From the NCBI GenBank assembly GCA_014529385.2, contig CM043955.1:151233640-151297639 (forward strand): a DNA stretch of 64,000 bases, written 5' to 3'. Below are positions 23,171 through 33,700 of the stretch, one piece after another (positions within the stretch are counted from its first letter, which is position 1; each line of letters opens with the position of its first letter). This DNA comes from Adiantum capillus-veneris (lineage: Eukaryota > Streptophyta > Polypodiopsida > Polypodiales > Pteridaceae). The position numbers were made by a program, and so were the translations under genes. Below the pieces are notes generated by a model that saw only the letters and a program-made list of their open reading frames with translations, was not told the DNA's origin and searched no databases.

Positions 23171-23466
23171 TGCACAATGTGACATAAAAACGCGTTTCAT
23201 GCATATGAAACCCCGAAACCCCGAAACCTATGAAACGTTTTGCCGAAACACATGAAACGGACATGCATTTTTTATGAAACGTTTAAAATTGGGGCTTTTT
23301 TTCCAGAAACTTTGTTCAATAGAAGTACTTTGCTAAATGAATCAATGATGTCAGTTATGATTCATGAAACTAGTGGCTGTGTTTTAACTTTCATCAATAC
23401 TGAACATCTCTTTGATCGTGCTCGCTTGAAGTCGCTTCTAAGGAGTGAACACTGAGCAGTGAGCAC

Positions 23467-23506
<40 letters not shown>

Positions 23507-23684
23507 GACATTAAAGTCTAGAGTCATGTGTGCTACATTGTATACATATTTATCATATTTTATTAATATATAATTTAATGTCGTTTATGAAACCTGTTTC
23601 ATGTTTTTGACGCTATGAAACGAAATGTTTCAAAACCTTGAAACCTCGAAACGAGTGAAACCACGAAACGTTTCATGTCACACT
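23171..23684. mobile_element. 514-bp hAT-like MITE, 8-bp target duplication
   Basis: Inserted in copia G integrase. The 8-bp GCTTGTGC is present exactly on both sides (23,163-23,170 and 23,685-23,692), the hAT target-site length. Ends are imperfect inverted repeats: …ATGTGACATAAAAACG on the left and, reversed, AGTGTGACATGAAACG on the right. Both subterminal regions are packed with GAAACG/GAAACC words in both directions. The centre holds a (CT)n tract (23,470-23,503). No transposase. Confidence 0.8.
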
Positions 23685-23692
23685 GCTTGTGC

Positions 23693-24028
23693 ATAGTGAT
23701 GTTTGTGGGCCCATGCAAACTCCGTCCTTGGGCAATTACCTTTACTTCGTGACTTTCATTGATGATTACTCCAGGCATGCATGGGTATTTCCGCTTAAAG
23801 CGAAGTTTGAAGTTTTTATGTGCTTCAAACAATTTCTAGCTATGGCTGAAAATGTCTCGAAATGTACTATGGGCACCCTCCGTTCCGATCGAGGGGGGGA
23901 GTATGTGTCTCATTAATTTAATGCATTTTTGGCTAGTCGTGGGATACAACACCAATGTACAGTGCCTTATACACCTCAACAAAATGGTGTTGCTGAGAGG
24001 AAAAACAGGTCACTGACGGAAATGGCAA
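23693..24028 (+). pseudogene. copia G integrase core
   Basis: HSDVCGPMQTPSLGNYLYF and FIDDYSRHAWVFPL give the first catalytic aspartates, LRSDRGGEY the DRGGEY block, and [14 protein letters not shown] the third acidic residue. These are the D,D35E motifs of copia integrase. The sequence ends at 24,028 at a junction with unrelated DNA. Confidence 0.88.
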
Positions 24029-24575
24029 GTACCAAGCCCATGACTCACAAGTACAATGGGGGTGTCGAGGCTCCAATGTGTAGGGAGGGTGTGCAGGGAG
24101 GGTGCAGATGTGCGGTGCCGGACTCAAGAGTGAGGACTCAAGACGCTAGACCATAGAAAGTGGATGATGTTGTCTGACGACTAGAACCAACTACAAATAT
24201 ATACAATCATTAAGAGCTAGAAAAATATCCAGTCTAGCTAAGTTTATCTCCAAACTGTAGTGGTGGTGATCTGGCCATAATGTTGACTAGATCACCACCC
24301 TTATCGCTGCCACGTGTTACTGACGAGACAAGAGTCCGTCCAGTGTGAATTCCAGCCCCCAACTGTAATTAACTGCCTATCCTGTGCGAATGACAATGTA
24401 GCCCAGCTATAGGTTGCCTGCCACAAGACCACTCACCGTCTTGGTGAGAGAAACATTGAAGCTGCAAGAAGACACTGAACTGCAAAAAGAAACCACTAGT
24501 GCACTGAAATAGCTGAAAAGAATGAACTGCATATGTACAATGAAGAGGTTGAGCTGAACATCCCGATCCTGTCAG

Positions 24576-25100
24576 TCACCCTATAGAAAGAGTTGTCGCC
24601 ACTGTCGCACCCAAAGTGTCAGCCTTTGGAGGTGGAGCCATCAAGTCGATGGTGGGAGCCTATTGCTAGACTATAGGTTGTTGCACTTTGCTCTCTACAA
24701 ATTGGCTCTCTGTGAAAGGAATAGCTACCTGCTACTCAGCAGATGGACGTGAAGTATACTAAGGCCACCGATTGACATAGCCATGGCGATGCCCACTGCA
24801 GGATGACATCCGTGTGAAAAGATTGATGAAGTCACCCTATAGAAAGAGTCGTCGCCACTGTCGCACCCAAAGTGTCAGCCTCTGGAGGCGGAGCCGTCAA
24901 GTCGATGGTGGGAGCCTGCTGCTAGACTATAGGTTGCTGCACTTTGCTCTCTACAAACTGGCTCTTTGTGAAAGGAATAGCTACCTGCTACTCAGCAGAT
25001 GGACCTGAAGTATACTAAGGCCACCGATTGACATAGCCATGGCGATGTGCACCGATTGACAATTTGACATAGCCATGGCGATGTCCATTGTAGGATGACA
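24576..25100. repeat. tandem duplication, 2 x 256 bp
   Basis: TCACCCTATAGAAAGAG at 24576 recurs at 24832. The copies are about 95% identical. A short extra fragment of the unit follows near 25,045-25,120. Confidence 0.88.
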
Positions 25101-26169
25101 TCGGTGTGAAAAGATTGATGAAGTACTCCTAAGACCCTAGATTTGCGAAGCACCTAAAGAATTATCCGATTGATGAGATTCACTCGAGATGGCGTGAGTT
25201 CATTGAGTCTCCTCTCAGGACGGAGTGAAAAGGTGAAAGGACAGACGAGTGCAAAAAAGCGGAAGCTTTACTCGCAGAAAGAGCTGGAATAGAACTGTTG
25301 ACTAGAAGATGAACTAGATACTGGAAAGGACACTGGAAGGGATGTTGATTTATTGACAATCTGGTTGTTTGTGACAGATAACCGAAAATAGGAGCGAGGA
25401 ACTTGCTTCTGTATGGATTGGGAAGCATGGAGCTGGAAATCCACTCTTTTGCAACGAGGTGAGCCATCTTCTTGCCTGTTTTGCAGGTGAAATCAAGGAT
25501 GAGATGGTGAGATCGAGAGCGAGAGCGAGAGCGAGACAGCTCAAGAATGAATCAGATATCCTTTCGATTCGAGATAAGAATGATGAATTTGAATGAATGA
25601 ATGATGACGCATGTTGAATGATTCTAGTGCGTCAAGATTCCCATATGAATGAGATGACTAGATGCTGTGGTGAGCACATCAAGAGTTCCTGCGGGATGAG
25701 ATTGCTACACATGGATCTAGGTGCATCAAGACTTCTAGACGGATGAGATGACTGGATGATTGAAACACTGTGTTTAGTACGAATTAAGTGTGTCAATGAA
25801 GAACTTTGACATAGGAATTTCCAAAGATGATTCTTATTTATGTATGAGATTAATGTTGTTTGGAAGAACTTGCTAGTTGTGTGCAGATGACAGGTGAAAT
25901 CTATGATGATGAATGCAATGGGGAGCAATGACCGCTCCAGAATGAATTCGATAAGTATCATGAATTTTGAACGAAACTAATATGGAAGAACCTTCTATTT
26001 ATGAACAGACAATAGGATTGAGAATGAGATGATGATGATGATTTTGGAGCAGTGATAGCTCCCGAATGAACCTGAAAACGAATCATGAATCATGCCTGAT
26101 TCAATGGAATAAATGATTGGACTACTCTGTTCACTATGAACTTAGTGATGGATTGGGATCCCCGGAAAT

Positions 26170-26266
26170 GATTCTCGTGCACGACAGTGCTTGAGGCGAA
26201 GGATTCTCGCACACGACAGAGCTTGAGGCGAATGACTACTTGCACACGACAGTGCTTGAGTCGAAT
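26170..26266. repeat. tandem repeat, 3 x 32 bp
   Basis: GATTCTCGTGCACGACAGTG at 26170 with variants at 26202 and 26234, each ending CTTGAG(G/T)CGAA. Confidence 0.85.
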
Positions 26267-26553
26267 TTTTTTTTCTCTATAGACATGAGGTCCAGAATGG
26301 ATCTAGATGTGGTTACTAAATATGTTGCTGGTAGTCATTGTTTGAGATTTGGAATGAATGTTTCTGTGATTGATTGTCATGTGATGTCTTGTGATATCAT
26401 GTGCAGTGATGTGACGTCGTCTTGTACAAGTGCTAGATGTGTCGTGTCTAGTGCATGAGTACTAACAGTCAATGTCTATTGAACTGGTTTATGGCTTATG
26501 TCCGATTGTACAGGCGTAATCGAGGGTGATTACAATTCTTTCAAGAGGGGGGT

Positions 26554-27113
26554 ATGTCACAAAATGATGACGTGGCATCGGACATAGACACACACGATGG
26601 ACTGATGATGTGGCAGACTATATGGAATGTCCGAAAATTGCGTTGAGTGGTTGATGACGTGGCAATTGTACGGACGTCCACAATTCGCGCTGACATGTTG
26701 ACGTGGCAACTGTAGGGAATTCCATAATTTGCGCTGGCTGCTTTTTGCCAGTTTTTGAGGACTGGTTGCTTTTGGAACTTTTGCTTTCAAGTTTAAAAGC
26801 TTTTGGGACAGTTTGCTTTTGAGTTTAACTGCTTTTCGAGCTCTGCTTTTGGGCATCCCTTGTAAGAATAAAAGAGCTCAGACGCAGAGTCTGAGAGCGG
26901 AGGACCTTGCAGGAGTTGTACTTTGCTCAAAGATTAATATAAAAGAAATATCGAAAGGGACGCCAGTCTTTGGGGCCAATCTCTCTGGGCACGGAACTAC
27001 GCCGGGCCCTGTCGACTCGAATTGAAGTGTGATTTTAAAGTTGTGACGTATTTTAAGTGAATCTCTCTCGTGTTGCGACAAATTCTAGACTTGGGGTGCC
27101 CAAGTTTGTTACA
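26554..27113 (+). repeat. LTR of element I (probable 3' LTR)
   Basis: Begins TGTCACAAAATG after a polypurine tract and ends TTTGTTACA at 27113, about 560 bp with TG…CA ends. A TATA-like AATAAAAG is at 26,867-26,874. Minus-strand gypsy E coding stops exactly at 27,114, so this end is a real insertion boundary. No second LTR or target duplication was found. Confidence 0.6.
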
Positions 27114-28718
27114 AGAGCAGCACTGCGAGCCTTGCACTATTTTAGGCTTGCGAAGAAGATGATCGTGCCATGCTTTGCGACGAAGTTGGTATGCCTAGAG
27201 AGTGTGGGAAGCTAATTTGCGGCTTTCTTCCAACATGGATAAATGAGAGGTTGGCGGAGGCAATCCCAGCCGTGACACAAAAGCTGCCCACCCTAGAGGA
27301 TTCGAGGTTGAATTCAAAAGGAGCAATTGCTTCTAAGCCGAAAACCAGTTGAAAGAGAGTGTGGTGTGTGGTTGGTTTGAAGGAAGTGCAATATGCCCAA
27401 ACAGTGCCGAGGATTGCTTGAGCCCAAGAAGTTGGATGCAGATGGCAGGCCTTCTGGGGGGGGCAATTAGAACTTTGTTAGTGCTCTCTGTCTGTCCATT
27501 GGTTGTTGGATAGGAGGAGCAAGACTTGCGATGAAAGATTTTGTAGTTGTTCAATAGTGTCGCGATCAGTTCGTTGACAAAGTGGCTGCCTCGATCACTG
27601 GTGATCTCAAGGGGACACCCAAATGTGCAAAATATATACTCATACAAGAACTTTGCCACAATATTACTTGTGCAGTCCGTAGTGGCTAGTACCTCTGCCC
27701 ACTTGGTGGCATAATCTGTAGAAACAAGGAGATACTTAACAATTGCGTGCTTGAGCTGGGGGAGAAATTGGACCAACAAAGTCCAAACCCCATCTTTCAA
27801 ATGGCAACCATGCTGTAGATACTTGCAAGGGACGGTTGCTTATTGGATTTAGGTGCACAACAATGACAGACATCATAAACCTTCACATGAGCAATTGCAT
27901 CCCTAAACACGTAGGGCCACCATAAGCCACTCTGTAGAATTTTTTGTGCTGTGATGTGACTAGGGTAATGGCAACTTGTGGGACCACTATGGGCATCTTC
28001 TAAAATATGCTCTACTTCACGAGGGGAGACACCTGTGCAACACACCATCAAGGCCAAACTTATAGAGCTGACCTCTAATAAGAGTAAATGGTTGAGACTT
28101 CATCAATAGTCTTCTTTTCTGCATTGAGAGGCATTCTTTGGATAGAGGCCAGTGTACGGCAAATACAACACATCGCTATACCATTCCGGTGTTGTGTCCA
28201 CTGTAAAGAGATTGCTATCTGGAAAGTCGTCGTCAACATCTGTAGCTTCTTCAACTGTTTGTATGCGAGAGAGGTGGCAGGCCATGACCTGACGCTTGCT
28301 TGGACGAAGGACCACTTCGAAATCAAACTTCTGGAACAGAAGGCCACCGCCAAACCCGGCCTGCAACTTGTGGCATATTTAGCAGATAACATAGAGCATG
28401 ATGATCAGTAATAATGGTAAAGTGAACTTTTAATAAATAATGCCGGAATTTTTACAGGGCATAAACAATAGCCAAACCTTCCCTCTTTGTTGTGCTGTAG
28501 TTGTGCTTAGGTTTAGTGAGCAATCGACTTGCATAATGAATGGGTCGACTCCTTGCTAGGCTGAGTCAGAACAACACCCACAGCAGTCTGACTAGCATCA
28601 ATGCGTAGATAAAAGGTCAGATACCAATTTGGGACAACTAAAATAAGGGCTTCAGTATGACGCTTTTTCAGGTAAGCAAAAGCTTGGGCTTTAGCCGTGA
28701 CCACTGAAAGGGTACAAC
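27114..28718 (-). pseudogene. Ty3/gypsy pol remnant, 3' portion (element E, part 1)
   Basis: Minus strand, from 28,718 down. End of RT/RNase H with LRIDASQTAVGVVLTQ is at about 28,520-28,620. RNase H continues to about 28,080. The H2C2 integrase zinc finger (H…H…CHCC) is at 27,800-28,000. The integrase core, with YATKWAEV, ITSDRGSHFV and TTNGQTESTN, is at 27,450-27,760. The integrase C-terminus, with RRKAWHDHLLR, is near 27,160. Split from its upstream half at 42,064 by copia A, and cut on the left by element I. Several breaks. Confidence 0.88.
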
Positions 28719-29011
28719 TGTTAGAGTTACACCACCGTTGCTTTGCCATTTTGTACGGCTAGTGATTGTCCGGGGTTGGCCACCCTTCGCACATCATGAG
28801 ATTGCAAGGGCGGACACTTTTAGCATGTGTCTGGTCGGTCATCTTCTGAGCCTGGCTGGGTGCACACATTTTTAGCCATTTTTGGGCTTTTATGTTTTTT
28901 GCACCAGTTACACATTTTGCCCTACATCAACCTAACATTCTATAAATAGAATGGTTAGGGTCTTGTAGTCATACATTGTGTATTGAGAGCATTATTTGCA
29001 GAGCACTTGTG

Positions 29012-29056
<45 letters not shown>

Positions 29057-29105
29057 GTGTTTTTGGCGCGCGTGGCTCACACCCTCTGCGCTGCTCACTC
29101 TCACA
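28719..29105 (+). repeat. 5' LTR of copia A
   Basis: TGTTAGAGTTACACC… to …CTCTCACA, 387 bp. TATA box TATAAATAGA at 28,941-28,950. A (CT)n tract at about 29,017-29,055 in the presumed R region. About 20 differences from the 3' LTR plus a longer CT tract. Confidence 0.95.
28941..28950 (+). promoter_or_regulatory. TATA box in copia A LTR
   Basis: TATAAATAGA, conserved as ATAAATAGA in the 3' LTR. Position in the LTR fits the U3/R promoter. Confidence 0.75.
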
Positions 29106-29118
29106 TGGTATCAGTCGC
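29106..29118 (+). promoter_or_regulatory. primer-binding site of copia A
   Basis: TGGTATCAGTCGC abuts the LTR. The first nine bases match the initiator tRNA-Met primer site TGGTATCAGAGC; the rest diverges. Confidence 0.85.
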
Positions 29119-29399
29119 CAAAACTTGGAGCATCTGCATCGATCTCCCTACCAAGGCCTAGCGCTAGCAAACTGCAACTTTCCCTCGCGAGAACTTGCAG
29201 TTTTTTTTTTTTCCGAGAAAAAGATCCTTCTATTAGTTAATGAAAACTGCCCATAGGGCTACAACCACCTCTGCAAGAGAGGGCTACAACAAGCATGATG
29301 GGGAGACTCTCCCAATGAAAAAACAGCATATATACAATGAGGCTAAATCAAGAGATGGGAGGAGGGAAGAGCCACACAGGTGGACAATAGTGCCATGTG

Positions 29400-32300
29400 G
29401 GCACCCCCTGGACTATGGTGTAGAAAGGCCCAGGGCGCCAGAGTCGAAGGAAAGCCTCGCGGCGCTCCCGCATGCAGTCGGAGCTGCCTGTACTCCCTCA
29501 AGCTGTCCTCTGAGAGTATGTATCAGCTCTAGCCAAAAGTCACGAACAGTCTCTGCTGGTGGCACAGGGCGAGCCTCAAAGATGCGGAAACAGCGGGCCC
29601 GCCAGATGAACCAAAGTGTCAGGCCATTGATGAGCTCCCAACACTCCTCTCTCTCATTGCACCACTCCTGTGGAGTAAGCTCTGTATAGCAAGCTGGAGT
29701 GTAGGACCTCCCCCCTGCATCACTATCATCTTGCTGGTGGAAGATAGCTCAAACTGAAGTGCCGGGCCCGTGAGGGTGGACCAAGCCGCTGCCCCCCAAG
29801 TGTACTGTCGAGCCGTGGAGAGAGCAGGCATCAGCCGAAGAACTCGTAGCCACACCTGCTGGGCCGAGGGACAGTCCCAAAGACAGTGATGCTGACTCTC
29901 CACCAAATGGTCACAAGCTGCACATGTGGCCGAGAGACCACTATGCACTAGCCAACTCCCTACTGCTGTGGCTCTATGTGCGACCAGCCACTGAAACAAG
30001 GTGACTCGCCTCGGCTGTCTGGAGTCCCACAACCTCTCCCAAAAGTCTGCCAAGAACTCGACAGTGAGACCCTCCTCCTGCGAATGACTTGCTGCAGCGG
30101 GGAGGGCCTCTCTCTGTGCTGCTAGTATATGCCGTCCAAGCCGAATAGTGTACTGAAAGAAGGGGACTTTTGGGTGGTCTGCAGAAGAGAAGGGGTCCCT
30201 CCATAGCCACTCACGATGATCCCACTGTACTCGTGCCAGTGGACAACACTCCCAAGCCCAAAGCCTCCAGTGTCCAGTCTCAAGAGCTGCTGGGTCAGGG
30301 TCTATGATGCAAGTCCTCCCACAGATGCCCACAACTCGGATCCTCTGAAAACAGCACTCTGCTACCTGCGGGGCCTCTACTGCAACTCGCTGTAATCGTC
30401 CCCTACCTTGAAGCTCGAAGAACAAGGCTGGGACAGTCTTTGAGCAGGCCCTGACTGAAATGAGAACCTCCAGTCGTGTGAAGGCTCCCATCCACCGGGG
30501 TGCTACTGGCTCGAGAGGCGTGAGCCACTCAGGTGGAACTGACTCTGAGATGTCCTGACACATGCTCTGCACCCCTCTCATGCCCTGCAGTTGGAAACCC
30601 TGTACCTCCTCTGACAAACCTGTGAACTCTAGCCAGTCACCTAGAGAGCGCGCTGGACTTGCTGCCATGGGACCCCAGGAAACATGAGGTCGACTACCAA
30701 CCAAGTGGCCTCTTTGAGTGCTAACCATGGGGTTCCAGACAAGGGGCTGCCGTAGGCGCTCCTCTGTGCACATCGGCTGTCGCTGCTCCAGGCCACGCCG
30801 TAGGAGCTCCCAAGAACGAAGCAAACTCATAGCGAAACGGTCCTCCAGTCTCCTGCTCAAACCAACTCGGCGCATCTCTGTAAAGATCCATCTGGTCGAA
30901 GGTTGCCAAGGGCCTCCTGACTGAGGCACCCTGGCACGAAGCCTCTGCAACAAGAACTCCTTCCAGTGCTCCTCACCTGGAAGAAGTCCTCTGACTATGA
31001 ACTTCCCTCTGCTCTGCTGTGCTGGATCAATGATCCGAAGCCCTCCTTGAGAACAAGGAAGCGTGATGACCGACCAAGCCACCTTGGCTCGGGCCATCTG
31101 AGTGTCACGTCCTAACCAAAGGAAGTTCCTGATCAGCCTCTCTACCTGGCTGATACAAGAACTCGAGAAGATACAGTAGGAGGTGATGTACCACATAGTC
31201 GCCAACAGCACCTGGTTGGCAACTACTCTACCAGCCAACGACAGACGTGCTGAGCTCCAATGTAACAGCTTTCTCCTGATGGACAGGAGAAGAGGAGCAA
31301 TCTGTTGCTCGGGAGACAAGTCCAAACCAACCTGATAACCCAAGTATGACAACCCAAGTATCGAACTGCAGTCCTTGGGGGAATCCACCTGAAACCCTCT
31401 CCTGGCATCCAATCTGGCATAGGAGCACTACCAACCGAGAAAGCCACTGTCTTTCTCCAGTTGATCAGTGCGCCCGATGCACAACAGAAGGTCTCCAGAG
31501 CCTGCTCACATCTGTGCAGATTGGCCTCCTGGCCATCTAAGTACAAGGTTGAGTCATCGGGAAACTCAGCGTCCAGTAGCTCCTCTCCCCGAATAGGGAG
31601 TGCTAAGCCCCGAAGAACAACCTGTTGTGACACCAAAAATCTGCTCATCGCCTCCGCATAGAACAGAAAGAGAAAGGGGGCAAGAGGACAGCCCTGTCTG
31701 ACCGAGCGTGTGAGCATGAAGCGCTCACCTCTCCCCCCTGCCAAAAGCACCTGACTGTGAGCCTGCCTGTACAAAGCTGACACCCCTCTGATCCAAGCAT
31801 CTGAGAAGCCCATCCTGCGAAGAGTGCCCTCTAGAAAGTCCCAGTCAACTCGGTCGTAGGCCTTCTCAAAATCGAGAAGAAGAATCACAAGGTCCTCACC
31901 ACGGAGCCGTGCCAGGGCAGAAGCCTCCCAAAAAGTAAAGATGTTGTCAAGGATACTGCGTTCCTTGACAAAACCTGTTTGAGTCCCATGTATAAGGCTC
32001 TCTAAAAGTGGTTGAATCCTCAAACTCAGAGCCTTGGCAAGAATTTTGTAGGCTGAGTTGAGGATGGTGATGGGGCGCCACTGTCGAATCTCATCCAAGG
32101 AGCCACCCTCCTTGGGAATGAGGTAGATCAGGCCCTCACTCATGCTGTCAGGCATCACTCCTGTGTGCAAAATGTACTGAAAAGCACTACAAAGATCTGG
32201 GCCAAGTAGGTCCCAGTACTCCAAGAAAAAGCTGGCAGTCAACCCATCCTCACCTGGACAGCTACCACGAGGGAGGGCCCTTAGAGCTGTGTGCAGCTCC

Positions 32301-33700
32301 TCAAGCTGAAGTGGCATCTCTAGCCTCTAGTGCATCTCCTCTGTCACAAGACATGGCATCTGTGCCCATACTTGCTCCCTGCATGCATCCTGTCGCTCTG
32401 AATGAGGCTCAGCCGACAGTAACTCACGGTAAAAGTCAGTAGCGACTGCATGCATATCCTCGGGCTCACAAGCAACTGACCCATCGGGCCTCCTCAACTG
32501 ACTGACCTTGGCATGTGAATGCCGAGGCCCCACAGTCTCAAAAAAAGCACCAGTCACTCTGTCACCCACCTCAGTCCACTGAGATGCCTGTCGGTGGAAG
32601 GCAAACTCATGACGCCTCTCCTCTGTGCTAGCAAGCTCCTGTCGAGCCTGTTGTAACTACTACTCCAACCATGGACTGTCTGGATGTTGCTCCTGCATCC
32701 TCTGCAGTGAAGCAATGCCCCGTCTGAGACGCTGCTCCGCCTCTCTTGCTGCAGCCCGGCGAGCTAGAGACTCCTGAAGAAAAAAGTGGCTAAGCTGAGC
32801 TAGGCCTGAGGCCACTCTGTCTGCAGGTGAATCTTGTCTGTCCATACCCTCTGTCCAGAGAGCCTCTACCCTCTCTCTGAGTGCTGAGTCCAACAAGACG
32901 CTCTCTGGGATGCGGAGCATCGTGCTCCCACTCCTCTGCCTGTCTGCCACTGTGAGGATCACTGGTGCATGGTCCGAGAAGGAAGTCCCTGCCAGGATGC
33001 CCATTGAAGTCCCCAAGTCACTGAAGTGGTCACTAGTGTAGAAGCGATCTATCCGCGATAGATTCACTCCCACTCTGCGGTCCGATCTAGAGAAGGCAAG
33101 ACTGTCTGGGGGCGTTACAAAACTTGAGTGCTGCCATGTATCCGAGACCCTCAAAGTCATACAAAACCTCTCCCAAGCTGCCAACTCGACTCCATGCACA
33201 GTAGCATGGCTGCCACCAATCCTGTTAGAAGGGTCCTCCAACATGTTGAAGTCCCCTCCTATACACCAATGATCGGCCTGCGGCAAAGACTAAACAATCT
33301 GTGACCAAAACTCTGCACGAGCACTCGCCACATTGGGCGCATAGATGTTCAGGAAGCCCACAAGGCCACCCTGAACCTGCATAGTAATCCACTGAGCCTT
33401 GCCTGGCACAATAATCCCTCTGCCTACAATGGCTTGCTGCAATGAGTCCGCAATAGTCATACATACCCCTCCTTGGATGCCTCCAGGTCCAAAAGCAGCT
33501 GACCAAAAGGTATCATACCGTCCACGCAAAATCTGACCACAACGCCGAATGCGGCTCTCACACAGATGGTGCTCCTGAAGCATAAGGAGATCAATCTCTC
33601 CTCCCACAAGGCAACGCTGAAGCTCCTGACGCAATCGGCCCCGCTGTCGCTGAAACTGGGGCCCACCTAGTCCCTGCACGTTCCATGAGACGATCCTCAC
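29400..33700 (-). pseudogene. LINE 1 ORF2: endonuclease-reverse transcriptase-zf-RVT
   Basis: Endonuclease: SWNVQGLG, LQEHH, NIYAPN, GGDFNM and SDHAP (33,700 to about 32,980). RT: SCPGEDGLT, RQWRPITILN, LLLDFEKAYDRVDWDFL, RQGCPLAP, and FPDDS at 31,553-31,566 where FADD is usual. Late RT and zf-RVT: CAACDHLVESQHHCLWDC near 29,880-29,940. The frame from 33,700 to about 31,360 has four in-frame stops, all TAG (33,290, 32,660, 32,657, 32,327). A 14-bp tandem duplication near 31,350 shifts the frame, which then stays open for over 550 codons to 29,619. A last domain with FIWRARC lies in another frame near 29,600. ORF2 opens with GTG (33,698-33,700), overlapping the ORF1 TGA. Confidence 0.9.

Larger units (their letters stand above)
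20957..24028 (+). mobile_element. Ty1/copia element, 5' part (element G)
   Basis: 5' LTR of about 200 bp, initiator-tRNA-Met primer site, leader, gag, protease, GAG-pre-integrase and the first part of integrase, all plus strand. The element stops abruptly near 24,028 within integrase; RT and the 3' LTR are not seen. It is inserted in gypsy F and carries a MITE at 23,171-23,684. A few breaks besides the truncation, so moderately old. Confidence 0.85.
24029..26553 (+). other. non-coding internal region of an LTR element (element I)
   Basis: About 2.5 kb without recognisable protein domains, between the end of copia G and a plus-strand LTR. It contains a 256-bp tandem duplication, an 11-bp hairpin (24,262-24,299) and a triple 32-bp repeat (26,170-26,266). 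It ends in a purine-rich AAGAGGGGGG directly before the LTR, which looks like a polypurine tract. It may be the 3' internal part of gypsy F or of a separate non-autonomous element. Confidence 0.45.

Noticed and set aside
24576-25100. CRISPR-like array
   Set aside because: Only two long adjacent copies without spacers. All repeats in the window are plain tandem duplications, and the genome is eukaryotic.
28976-29161. Signal-peptide-like frame LSLSLSLSL near the copia A LTR
   Set aside because: Translation of a CT microsatellite. Similar frames at 57,254-57,577 and 63,790-63,999 are rejected for the same reason.
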